A stretch of DNA of 14,773 bases, taken from NCBI GenBank assembly GCA_964438605.1, contig CAYTKT010000047.1, positions 1 through 14,773 of the forward strand. The letters are read 5' to 3'. The DNA is from Alangreenwoodia sp964438605. Lineage in GTDB: Bacteria; Bacillota; Clostridia; Peptostreptococcales; Anaerovoracaceae. Within the stretch, counting starts at the first letter, position 1, and each line of letters starts with the position of its first letter. Under the pieces are notes generated by a model. That model was not told the origin of the DNA. It searched no databases and saw nothing but the letters and a program-made list of their open reading frames with translations. The position numbers and the translations under genes are program-made. Below, piece by piece: positions 1 to 6,616 of this stretch.

Positions 1-1214
1 CGGATGCGCTGCAATTTTTATCAGATTGCCTTTATAAAGTAACTGGCAAGAAAAGTATCGTCCTGATCGACGAATACGATGTACCACTCGAAAATGCCTA
101 TTTTCGTGGATTTTATCCTGAAATGATCGACTTCCTCCGTTCGCTGTTTGAATCAGCACTCAAGACGAATGATCATCTTCAATTCGCCGTGATTACCGGC
201 TGTCTGCGTATCAGCAAGGAGAGTATCTTTACGGGGCTGAACAATTTGCGTATCGTTTCCATCCTCAATCAAGATTACGGGGAATATTTCGGCTTTACGC
301 CAAAAGAAGTGGAGACAATGGCGGCGTATTACGATGTGACAGAGCGCATGGAAGACATTCGGGACTGGTATGACGGGTATCTGTTCGGAAGTTCCGAAGT
401 GTACAATCCGTGGAGCGTGGTCAACTTTATGGCGGACCTGCGCACAGATAAAAGCGCTTTTGTCCGGCCTTACTGGGCGAATACGAGCTCCAACGAGATC
501 GTGCGCGATCTGATTCGCGAAGCAGACAGTACGGCACGGGAGGAACTGGAAATTCTATTGGCCGGCGGGACGATTGAGAAGCCGGTTCATGAGGACATCA
601 CTTACGAAGACATTCAGAGCAGTCAGGATAATCTGTGGAATTTCCTGTTTTTTACCGGATATTTGAGAAAGGTGTCGGAAGAATTTGAGAAACGGAAGAT
701 TTATTTGATTTTGACGATTCCGAACGAGGAAGTCCTGACCATTTATGAGGAAAAAATCAGCGAGTGGTTTGACGAGAGAGTCACTTCGCGCAGTTTCGAC
801 CGCTTATACGAAGCGACCGAGACGGGGGACACGGAAGTCATGGAGGAAGAACTTTGCGACGTTCTTTTGGAAACGATCAGCTATTTTGATCATCTGGAAG
901 CTTTTTATCACGGTTTTCTGGCGGGAATCTATCAGCATATGGGAAAGTACCGCGTTCAGTCAAACCTGGAACTCGGAATGGGCCGGCCGGATCTGGCGCT
1001 TGTTCCTCCAAGGATTCGCGGGAGATATTTTCTCTTTGAATTTAAAATCGTAAAGGAGCAGAAGGATCTGAAGAGAGGCTGTGCGGAAGCGTTAAATCAG
1101 ATTCGCGAAAAAAAGTACGTGGAGGGGGCACATGCGCGCGGTTACGAAGATATCTGCGCGTATGGCGTGGCGTTTTGCGGCAAGGAGTGTCTTGTGCGGA
1201 AATACGAAGAATAG
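1..1214 (+). CDS. AAA-ATPase-like / PD-(D/E)XK nuclease-fold protein, 5' truncated
   Basis: The reading frame is open from base 3, so the gene starts before the window; 403 residues are visible. Near the visible N-terminus, KSIVLIDEYDVPL looks like a Walker B strand with its acidic pair, as in the AAA-ATPase-like family (Pfam AAA-ATPase_like) common in gut Clostridia and Bacteroidetes. The Walker A part would lie upstream, outside the window. Near the C-terminus, GRPDLAL followed by FEFK (visible D330, E346, K348) fits the PD-(D/E)XK nuclease core that is usually fused to this ATPase. The ATG at 123 is internal, because homologous sequence, including the Walker B strand, precedes it. The biological role of the family is not settled; an accessory or mobile-element link is often suggested. 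There is no partner gene on the right side, only a decayed toxin-antitoxin remnant. Family assignment is fairly sure, function is not. Confidence 0.85.
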   Translation, partial: DALQFLSDCLYKVTGKKSIVLIDEYDVPLENAYFRGFYPEMIDFLRSLFESALKTNDHLQFAVITGCLRISKESIFTGLNNLRIVSILNQDYGEYFGFTPKEVETMAAYYDVTERMEDIRDWYDGYLFGSSEVYNPWSVVNFMADLRTDKSAFVRPYWANTSSNEIVRDLIREADSTAREELEILLAGGTIEKPVHEDITYEDIQSSQDNLWNFLFFTGYLRKVSEEFEKRKIYLILTIPNEEVLTIYEEKISEWFDERVTSRSFDRLYEATETGDTEVMEEELCDVLLETISYFDHLEAFYHGFLAGIYQHMGKYRVQSNLELGMGRPDLALVPPRIRGRYFLFEFKIVKEQKDLKRGCAEALNQIREKKYVEGAHARGYEDICAYGVAFCGKECLVRKYEE

Positions 1215-1223
1215 ATAGCAAAT

Positions 1224-1289
1224 TTATATTGCGATTGAGTACTGCACTTTATTTGCAGGAAGATAAACGCTTTTCTCATGCTCGGCCAT
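1224..1289 (-). pseudogene. Possible HicA toxin stub
   Basis: Directly after the restored antitoxin frame there is a TAATG overlap (TAA 1291-1289, ATG 1289-1287), a typical coupled start. The frame begins MAEHEKSVYL and stops after 21 codons. A start like MAEYEK is common in HicA-type toxins that follow DUF1902 antitoxins, but the double-stranded-RNA-binding-like core with its histidine is absent. The tail of the toxin seems to have been lost, perhaps when the left-hand gene arrived. This is an inference from position and a few residues only. Confidence 0.3.
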
Positions 1290-1562
1290 TATCGAATGAT
1301 TCTTCCTTGATGTTCTGATACGAATGTCAGAGTTAGGAACTGGACGCCTATTTCATTCAAGGTGAGTAGTTTTAACACGGCGAAACGGGCGTGCTCCAGC
1401 AGGGCATCAAAGGAACCTGATTCAAGGAACTTGATTCAAGGAACTTGATTCTAAGACAAGCCCCGAAACGTCGTCGCTTGTGGCGATCCAGACATGAGCG
1501 TCATTGTCCCAGGTGGAGTGGATGACATGTTCCGTAAGCTTGCATACCTTCTGTGACATCAT
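1289..1562 (-). pseudogene. HicB-like (DUF1902) antitoxin, frameshifted by a tandem repeat
   Basis: On the minus strand the frame starting ATGATG (1562) encodes HVWIATSDDVSGLVLE, which resembles the N-terminal half of DUF1902/HicB-like antitoxins. It then meets a 14-bp unit present three times and stops at 1422-1424. If two of the three units are removed (28 bp), the frame continues as SFDALLEHARFAVLKLLTLN, the expected second half of the same small family, and ends at TAA 1291-1289. The restored protein would be 81 residues, a normal size. The coding match on both sides of the repeat shows a once intact gene broken by repeat expansion. No clear Shine-Dalgarno sequence sits just before the ATG pair, so the start is uncertain. 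The truncated product keeps about 45 residues and is unlikely to fold fully. The family call rests on motif recall, not a search. Confidence 0.7.
1410..1451. repeat. Three tandem copies of a 14-bp unit
   Basis: The unit AAGGAACTTGATTC occurs at 1424-1437 and 1438-1451, and with one change (C for T at 1417) at 1410-1423. The copies abut without spacers. The array lies inside the minus-strand DUF1902 antitoxin frame and adds 28 bp to a one-copy gene, which shifts the frame. Only the one-copy state gives the full protein: with three or more copies a TGA forms at the junction after the second copy, and two copies put the downstream part in a wrong frame. Confidence 0.9.
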
Positions 1563-1730
1563 TATGATGGAAAAAGAACCTCTTGCGTAAAAAATTTGAC
1601 AAAAATAAAGGAATTTCAACGGTTACAGCTGTTTTTATCCCCTCAAACAGTCAAACTCCCGGAATATCACTATGTGTCCGGAGTGCGGAGACGTGAGGCG
1701 GCGCTTCGTACACAAATAATAATTCTCCTA

Positions 1731-1759
1731 TTGAAACGTAAAATGAAATAGAGTAAAAT
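1731..1759 (+). promoter_or_regulatory. Sigma-A-like promoter for the ferredoxin-hydrogenase operon
   Basis: TTGAAA (1731-1736) and TAAAAT (1754-1759) are separated by exactly 17 bp. Transcription would start near 1766, leaving a leader of about 128 nt before the ferredoxin gene. Nothing else gene-like is seen between 1563 and 1730. Confidence 0.7.
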
Positions 1760-1763
1760 ATGA

Positions 1764-1785
1764 TTAGCAAACAAATTATTGCTAA
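1764..1785. promoter_or_regulatory. Perfect palindrome at the transcription start, candidate operator
   Basis: TTAGCAA and TTGCTAA form a perfect 7-bp inverted repeat around an 8-base AT-rich centre. It starts 4 bp after the -10 box, so a bound repressor would block the start site. The half-sites differ from the Rex consensus (TTGTTAA/TTAACAA with a shorter spacer), so the regulator cannot be named. It could also be a weak hairpin in the leader. Confidence 0.5.
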
Positions 1786-1893
1786 AATCGAGATTTGCGG
1801 TGTTATTTTCATGGGCGGGGCGACTGATCCCGGCGCAGTAGCGGAAAGATTTCGGCGGTCGTTTGGCCGGACCTGTCGGAAGGAGGAGAATTT

Positions 1894-2142
1894 ATGACGA
1901 CGATTACGGTATGTGTGGGAAGTTCATGTCACATGAAGGGTTCCCATCATGTGATCGACAAGTTGGATGAACTGATCGACAAGTATGGACTCAAAGATAA
2001 GGTGGAACTGAAGGCTTCTTTTTGTATGGATCAGTGTACGGGCAATATCGGGGCGCAGGTCGACGGGCGGATGATTTATGATTTGACCCGCGATAATGTA
2101 GAAGAAGTTTTCCGGAGAGAAGTTTTAGAAAAAAACCAGTAG
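1894..2142 (+). CDS. Thioredoxin-fold [2Fe-2S] ferredoxin (NuoE-like)
   Basis: An 82-residue protein with C7-x4-C12 and C44-x3-C48, the four-cysteine pattern of thioredoxin-fold [2Fe-2S] ferredoxins and of NuoE/HydC-type subunits. The order of the cysteines (CVGSSC then CMDQC) and the short length fit a single-domain electron carrier in the cytoplasm. The start is marked by a strong site, GGAAGGAGGAG, about 7 bases before the ATG. It is the first gene of a set with the hydrogenase-like sensor and the phosphatase, so it probably passes electrons to or from the iron-sulfur clusters of the next protein. The physical partner is inferred from gene order. The gap to the next gene is 105 bp and contains a small AATTTCC/GGAAATT inverted repeat (2200-2217), so the two may be partly uncoupled. 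Confidence 0.85.
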   Translation: MTTITVCVGSSCHMKGSHHVIDKLDELIDKYGLKDKVELKASFCMDQCTGNIGAQVDGRMIYDLTRDNVEEVFRREVLEKNQ

Positions 2143-2247
2143 TGTAGTATGGAAATATTTTTTATGGGGCATTTCTAAAATAATTTTAATACAGAAATGA
2201 ATTTCCGATAGGAAATTAAAAATGGTGATATTTAGTGGGGTACATTT

Positions 2248-4011
2248 ATGGATGGAAAAAATGGAAATGAAAAAAAGCGTGACACGATGACGATGCGGCT
2301 TAAGAGTGCAAATTGCAGGAATTGTTATAAGTGCGTGAGAGCCTGTCCGGTCAAGGCTATTTCGATTCTGGACGACGAAGCGGTCATCAATGAAGAACGC
2401 TGCATTTATTGTGGAAAGTGTTATCTCGTCTGTCCGCAGGATGCGATGGATCTGATCAGCGACAGGCAGTGGGTGAAACAGATGATTGAAGACGGGGAAA
2501 AAGTGTATTTTTCCATTTCTTCGACTTTTGGCGAGTATTTTGTAAATTGTAATATATTCCAGCTGGCGGCTGCATTAAAGAAGCTGGGCGCTGCTCGTGT
2601 GGAGGAGAGCGCGGTGGGAACGACGCGCGTCATGAAAGAATATGAGCGTCTGGCCGGTGAGAGTGGTGCGGCGAATATTTTTACGACGGCGTGTCCATCT
2701 GTAAATTTCCTGATTCAAAAATATTATCCTGAACTGATCAAATATATGGCGCCGATCGATACACCGATGGAGGCGCACGCGAAGATGATGAGGGCGGCAT
2801 ACGGCGACGACATCCGAGTGGTAGCGGTGGGGCCGTGCTTTGCATGTCAGAAGCTGGCGAAGACGGCTCAGAATGGCGAATTGATCGATGCGTACATTAA
2901 TTTTGCGGAGCTGGAGCGCTGGATGAATGACGAGGGCGTTGAGATCACGGAGGAAGAAGATCACGATACGATTATGGTGTCGAATTACCGTGCACGTTAT
3001 TTCGATGAGTCGGGCGGCGTGTTCCGGGCGCTTTCAAATAAGATTAAATACAGGCATATGCTGTGGACGATAGACGGTTCTACGCGTATCCGGGATACGT
3101 TCCGGGATATCAATGAGTCAATTAAAGGATATTTTATGGAACTGACGGGCTGCCAGAACAGTTGTCTGGGCGGTCCCGTCATGCGTCTTGCCGGTCGTGA
3201 CACGTTTACGGGCAAAAATCACTGGCTTCTGACTGTCAAGGATCAGGCAAAAGACGTGCTGAATCCGTCGGAATCGGCAGATGTAGATATTTCAAAGAAG
3301 TATAACCGGATGGATTTTTATGAGCCGACGCCGACGGAGGAGGAGATCAAAAGCCTGCTGGCACTTGTGGGAAAGACAAAGCCGGAACATATGCTTGACT
3401 GCAGCGGATGCGGTTACCCGACATGCAGGGACAAAGCGATTGCTGTATATCGCGGTATGGCCGATCCGTTTATGTGTATCCCGTATTCGAGGGATAAAGC
3501 AGAGGCGGAGTCGAATAATCTGTTTGAGTTTATGCCCAACGGGATTATTATGGCGGACAAGGACCTGAAGATTGCGGACGTGAATCCGCAGGCACTTCAG
3601 ATACTCGGCGGCGTGAAGGAGGATTATATCGGCAGGGACGTCCGGGACGTGCTGCTGCGCGATTTTATCGATACGGCGAGAATGAAAGAGCTCAGTGTCG
3701 TTCATGAGATTGTAGAATGTGATATATTGGGAAAATTTCTGGATGTGACGTATTTCAAAATCGAGCGCCACAGTCTGAATGTACTTGTCATAGATGATCT
3801 GACGGAAAAGGCTGAAAATATAAGGCGAGGCAAGGAAATGCGCGCCGAAACGATTCATGTGGCCCAGGATGTTGTTAAGAAACAGATGAGGATTGCGCAG
3901 GAGATTGCCAGTCTGCTGGGTGAGACGACGGCTGAGACGAAACTGGCGCTGAACAGGCTGAAAACGATGCTGATGGCAGATGATGACAGGTGGAACTATG
4001 AGCAAAAATAA
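2248..4011 (+). CDS. Sensory-type [FeFe]-hydrogenase-like protein with PAS domain (HydS/HfsB-like)
   Basis: A 587-residue multidomain protein. Residues 23-62 hold two [4Fe-4S] ferredoxin motifs (C23, C26, C29, C33 and C52, C55, C58, C62). Residues about 80-345 match the hydrogenase large-subunit C-terminal domain. The H-cluster loops are TTACP (C149), GPCFAC (C197, C200) and GCQNSC (C302, C306), so all four expected H-cluster cysteines remain. Ala148 replaces the proton-transfer cysteine of catalytic enzymes, as known for group C sensory hydrogenases. Residues 385-410 hold a further four-cysteine FeS domain (C385, C388, C393, C410). A PAS domain (about 425-515) and a helical tail follow. The protein likely senses hydrogen or redox state in the cytoplasm rather than making H2 in bulk. 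The site GTGGGG precedes the ATG; internal ATGs at residues 14 and 16 are possible alternatives. Its 3' end overlaps the phosphatase gene by 14 bp, so the two are coupled. Confidence 0.9.
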   Translation: MDGKNGNEKKRDTMTMRLKSANCRNCYKCVRACPVKAISILDDEAVINEERCIYCGKCYLVCPQDAMDLISDRQWVKQMIEDGEKVYFSISSTFGEYFVNCNIFQLAAALKKLGAARVEESAVGTTRVMKEYERLAGESGAANIFTTACPSVNFLIQKYYPELIKYMAPIDTPMEAHAKMMRAAYGDDIRVVAVGPCFACQKLAKTAQNGELIDAYINFAELERWMNDEGVEITEEEDHDTIMVSNYRARYFDESGGVFRALSNKIKYRHMLWTIDGSTRIRDTFRDINESIKGYFMELTGCQNSCLGGPVMRLAGRDTFTGKNHWLLTVKDQAKDVLNPSESADVDISKKYNRMDFYEPTPTEEEIKSLLALVGKTKPEHMLDCSGCGYPTCRDKAIAVYRGMADPFMCIPYSRDKAEAESNNLFEFMPNGIIMADKDLKIADVNPQALQILGGVKEDYIGRDVRDVLLRDFIDTARMKELSVVHEIVECDILGKFLDVTYFKIERHSLNVLVIDDLTEKAENIRRGKEMRAETIHVAQDVVKKQMRIAQEIASLLGETTAETKLALNRLKTMLMADDDRWNYEQK

Positions 4012-5188
4012 CAAGTTTTACGTTGAAACGTACAGTGAAAGTCTTTTCAAGAAAGAGGAAGAACTCTGCGGCGATATGGTCAACGTGATCAGGAAACCGG
4101 ATGAGACGATACTTGTGCTGGCGGACGGCATGGGGAGCGGCGTGAAAGCAAATATTATGGCGACGCTGACGAGTAAAATTATTTCGACGCTGATGAGCGG
4201 CGATGTTGATATTAACGAATGTGTTGAAACGGTTTCAGAGACGCTGCCGGTCTGCAAGGAGCGCGGCATCGCGTATTCCACTTTTACGATTGTCAGAGTG
4301 CGCCACGACGGTGAAGTTTACACGGCGGAGTTTGACGGGCCTGAATTCGTCATGCTGCGAGACGGCGTTCTTGACGAGCCGGACAAGACGATGCGCGTGA
4401 TCGGCGGCAAGGAGGTCTGGGAATCTCATTTTATGGCAGAGCCGAACGATATGATTATTTCGTTTTCTGACGGGGTAATACATGCCGGTGTTGGGAGGCT
4501 CATTAATCTGGGCTGGAAACGTGTGAATGTCATGGAATTTGTCCAGCGGAATTATACACCGGGAATGTCGGCGCGGGAGATGACGCGGCAACTGCTGGGC
4601 ATCTGCGATCAGTTGTATGAAGGCCAGGCGGGTGACGACACGACGGTGGCGACGGTACATATTATGCCGAGGGCGGTGTCGCGTGTGATGGTGGGACCGG
4701 CATCTGATCCGTCGATGGATGCAAAGCAGGTCCGCAAGCTGGTAATGGCCGACGGCAAAAAGATTGTCTGCGGCGGCACAACATCGAAAATTGTGGCGAA
4801 GGAGCTTGGTGTTCAGCTTGACACGACGCTTGATTATTATGACGACGAAATTCCACCGACGGCTTATATTGAAGGGATTGATCTGGTTACGGAAGGAATT
4901 TTGACGCTGTCAGCTGCGGAAAAACTGATGCGGCGCTGTCTTGACGAGTATGAGAATAATGCGAGGCCGCAGGAGCCGGTGGATCTGAGCAGGAAAGACG
5001 GGGCGACGAGACTGGTCTGTGCGCTGCTCGGATGTACAGATATCATTTTTATGATGGGACAGGCGAATAACCCGGCGCATCATGATATGGACGCGCCGAT
5101 TGGGCTTAATATAAAGGTAAGGATTATTCAAAATCTGGCAGAGATGCTGGAAAAGATGGGTAAGAGGACTGAGATTGAGTATTATTGA
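3998..5188 (+). CDS. SpoIIE-family (PP2C-like) protein phosphatase
   Basis: A 396-residue protein starting MSKNNKF. This start has AGGTGG about 5 bases upstream; an earlier in-frame ATG at 3980 lacks this. The N-terminal half shows the metal-binding aspartates of PP2C/SpoIIE phosphatases: ADGMGSG (D43), FSDGV (D158) and GDDTT (D213, D214). The remaining 170 or so residues form a C-terminal region seen in this gene neighbourhood but without a domain I can name. SpoIIE-type enzymes dephosphorylate serine on anti-sigma antagonists or similar proteins. No such target is encoded in the window. Overlap with the hydrogenase-like sensor gene suggests that the phosphatase is the output of that sensor; this is inference from gene order, supported by known links of group C hydrogenases with PP2C genes. 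Confidence 0.88.
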   Translation: MSKNNKFYVETYSESLFKKEEELCGDMVNVIRKPDETILVLADGMGSGVKANIMATLTSKIISTLMSGDVDINECVETVSETLPVCKERGIAYSTFTIVRVRHDGEVYTAEFDGPEFVMLRDGVLDEPDKTMRVIGGKEVWESHFMAEPNDMIISFSDGVIHAGVGRLINLGWKRVNVMEFVQRNYTPGMSAREMTRQLLGICDQLYEGQAGDDTTVATVHIMPRAVSRVMVGPASDPSMDAKQVRKLVMADGKKIVCGGTTSKIVAKELGVQLDTTLDYYDDEIPPTAYIEGIDLVTEGILTLSAAEKLMRRCLDEYENNARPQEPVDLSRKDGATRLVCALLGCTDIIFMMGQANNPAHHDMDAPIGLNIKVRIIQNLAEMLEKMGKRTEIEYY

Positions 5189-5268
5189 CAAGAAGAAAAT
5201 GAGAAAGGTCGGAAACATAAAGCAACTCCGGTGAGTTCGTAATTCATAATTTGAAATTGAGTGAGTAC

Positions 5269-5308
5269 CGGTCCCAGACGCCTGCCTTCCGGCAGGCGTC
5301 TGGGACCG
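5269..5308 (+). terminator. Perfect 18-bp hairpin after the hydrogenase operon
   Basis: CGGTCCCAGACGCCTGCC pairs perfectly with its complement across a TTCC loop, 80 bp after the phosphatase stop. It has no U-tract on either side, so it may stop transcripts poorly by the classical route. It may protect the mRNA 3' end instead. It is symmetric, so either strand could use it. Confidence 0.55.
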
Positions 5309-5421
5309 CGACGACCGAAAGCCGGTGATATTCTGAAGAATTACTGGAATAACGACAAATAAGGGATGGGGGAAAAGGCGTCCAAATGGCTAATATATAA
5401 CTTATAAACTGTTTTGTTTCT

Positions 5422-5476
5422 GCAGCGGAAATATATGTTATTCCAATGTTATCCCGCTGCGGAGCTTTATTTTTTG
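5422..5476 (+). terminator. Weak terminator-like element
   Basis: GCAGCGG (5422-5428) and CCGCTGC (5454-5460) form a 7-bp stem with a long loop. A T-rich run, TTTATTTTTT, follows about 5 bases later. The long loop makes this uncertain. Confidence 0.3.
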
Positions 5477-5546
5477 GTATCGACTTATGTGTTTGCGGAA
5501 TTTGCATTTTAAAGTAAAAAAAATCGGTCAAATCTGCCGTTTCACA

Positions 5547-5574
5547 TTGCATTATTTCTGTCGTATGGTAAAAT
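5547..5574 (+). promoter_or_regulatory. Promoter for the Lrp-tadA unit
   Basis: TTGCAT (5547-5552) and TAAAAT (5569-5574) are 16 bp apart, with TGG before the -10 box giving an extended -10. The start site would be near 5581, about 100 nt before the regulator gene. Confidence 0.6.
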
Positions 5575-5601
5575 TGATTGAAATTGTGTTGCGTTTCCTT
5601 T

Positions 5602-5639
5602 CGTCACGCGGCAGGCTTGAAGAAGCCCGCTGCGTGACG
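5602..5639 (+). promoter_or_regulatory. Leader hairpin upstream of the Lrp-like gene
   Basis: Bases 5602-5618 pair with 5623-5639 over a GAAG loop: 15 Watson-Crick pairs, one G-U and one A-C mismatch. It lies about 20 nt into the predicted transcript and 42 bp before the ATG. It is not followed by a U-run, so it is not a classical attenuator. A role in mRNA stability or as the target of a regulator is possible. Confidence 0.45.
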
Positions 5640-5681
5640 GAGAGATGAATACAGTACAAATTAGTCCGGAGGAAACAGATA

Positions 5682-6131
5682 ATGGATGTCATTGATGTAA
5701 AGATTTTAGAAGTATTACAGGAAAACTCGCGCGTTTCGATTTCGGAGCTGAGCCGGAAAGTAAATCTTTCCCTGTCGGCCGTCAGCGAAAGGCTCAAAAA
5801 ACTCGAACATTCCAATATTATCAGCAAGTATACGGTGATTCTCAACCCGAAACTGCTCGGCAAGGATCTGTCCGTTATGATCAGCATTGGACTGGAATCC
5901 ACGTCGCAAACACAGGCGTTTCTCGATTTTGTGCAAACCGAGCCGGAAATTCTGGAATGTCATTACATCACAGGTGAATATGATTATATGTTAAAAGTTA
6001 CGACGACAAATACTCATACTCTTGAGATGATTATGAACAGAATTAAGAGCTTTAACGGAATAAAACGGACGCAAACGAATGTGATTCTGTCGACGACGAA
6101 GCAGCTGCACAGTGTTTCGCCGGACGTGTAA
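5682..6131 (+). CDS. Lrp/AsnC-family transcriptional regulator
   Basis: A 149-residue protein of normal family size. Residues 1-60 form the helix-turn-helix domain (MDVIDVKILEVLQENSRVS, then SAVSERLKKLE as the recognition helix). Residues about 65-145 form the ligand-binding RAM domain, with the GEYDYMLKV strand typical of the family. Such proteins bind DNA as dimers or octamers and respond to amino acids; the ligand and targets here are unknown. The ATG has the strong site CCGGAGGA about 10 bases upstream. The stop codon TAA shares its last base with the tadA start (TAATG), so the regulator and tadA are translationally coupled. It may regulate its own promoter, but no clear operator is visible. 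Confidence 0.92.
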   Translation: MDVIDVKILEVLQENSRVSISELSRKVNLSLSAVSERLKKLEHSNIISKYTVILNPKLLGKDLSVMISIGLESTSQTQAFLDFVQTEPEILECHYITGEYDYMLKVTTTNTHTLEMIMNRIKSFNGIKRTQTNVILSTTKQLHSVSPDV

Positions 6132-6616
6132 TGTGTGGGAAAACGCTGATGGAGCGAAATGACACGGCGCAGTATTTTATGCGGGAGGCTCTGGCCCTCG
6201 CCCGTAAGGCGGCCGGAGCCGGAGAAGTGCCGGTGGGTGCCGTCGTCGTCAGGGACGGCTGTATAATCGCTTCCGCACGAAATCGCACGGAGGAACTGAA
6301 AAATCCTCTGGCCCACGCGGAGATGATTGCGATTCATCAGGCTTTAGCGCGAGTAGGCGGCTGGCGGCTGACAGGCTGTGATCTTTACGTTACGCTGGAG
6401 CCTTGCGCGATGTGCGCCGGGGCTATCGTCCATGCGCGAATCAGAAATTTGTTTATCGGCACAGAGGATCCCAAAACGGGCGCCTGCGGTTCGGTGATGA
6501 ATATTACGGCCGATTCCCGTTTAAATCATCAGCCGCATGTTGAAACGGGCATTTTACGCGGAGAATGTTCGGGAATTATCAGGGAATTTTTCAGACAGCT
6601 CAGGAGGAATAAATAA
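6131..6616 (+). CDS. tadA: tRNA-specific adenosine deaminase
   Basis: A 161-residue cytidine-deaminase-fold enzyme. It converts adenosine 34 of tRNA-Arg(ACG) to inosine. The zinc site is clear: HAE (H62, with E64 as the proton shuttle) and PCAMC (C92, C95). The GEVPVGAVVV and LFIGTEDPKTGACGS segments are typical of TadA. The start at 6131 overlaps the upstream stop (TAATG) and has no good ribosome site, so it relies on coupling. A later ATG at 6152 (MERND) is an alternative and would give a more usual TadA N-terminus. The stop again overlaps the next gene by TAATG. Function is essential in most bacteria. Confidence 0.93.
   Translation: MCGKTLMERNDTAQYFMREALALARKAAGAGEVPVGAVVVRDGCIIASARNRTEELKNPLAHAEMIAIHQALARVGGWRLTGCDLYVTLEPCAMCAGAIVHARIRNLFIGTEDPKTGACGSVMNITADSRLNHQPHVETGILRGECSGIIREFFRQLRRNK

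Larger units (their letters stand above)
5189..5681. other. Gene-free spacer with hairpins and a promoter
   Basis: No convincing coding frame is present on either strand. The stretch holds an 18-bp perfect hairpin (5269-5308), a terminator-like element (5422-5476), a promoter (5547-5574) and an imperfect leader hairpin (5602-5639). A 16-codon frame starts at ATG 5645 and overlaps the lrp-like start, but it looks incidental. Confidence 0.6.

Noticed and set aside
123..1214. ATG at 123 as the real start of the first gene
   Set aside because: The same frame is open to base 3 and encodes a Walker B-like strand upstream, so the ATG is internal.
1410..1451. CRISPR-like array
   Set aside because: The 14-bp units abut with no spacers and lie inside a coding remnant.
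2200..2217. AATTTCC-GATA-GGAAATT inverted repeat between the ferredoxin and hydrogenase genes
   Set aside because: Only 7 bp and AT-rich; too weak to call a terminator or operator, though it may modestly affect the junction.
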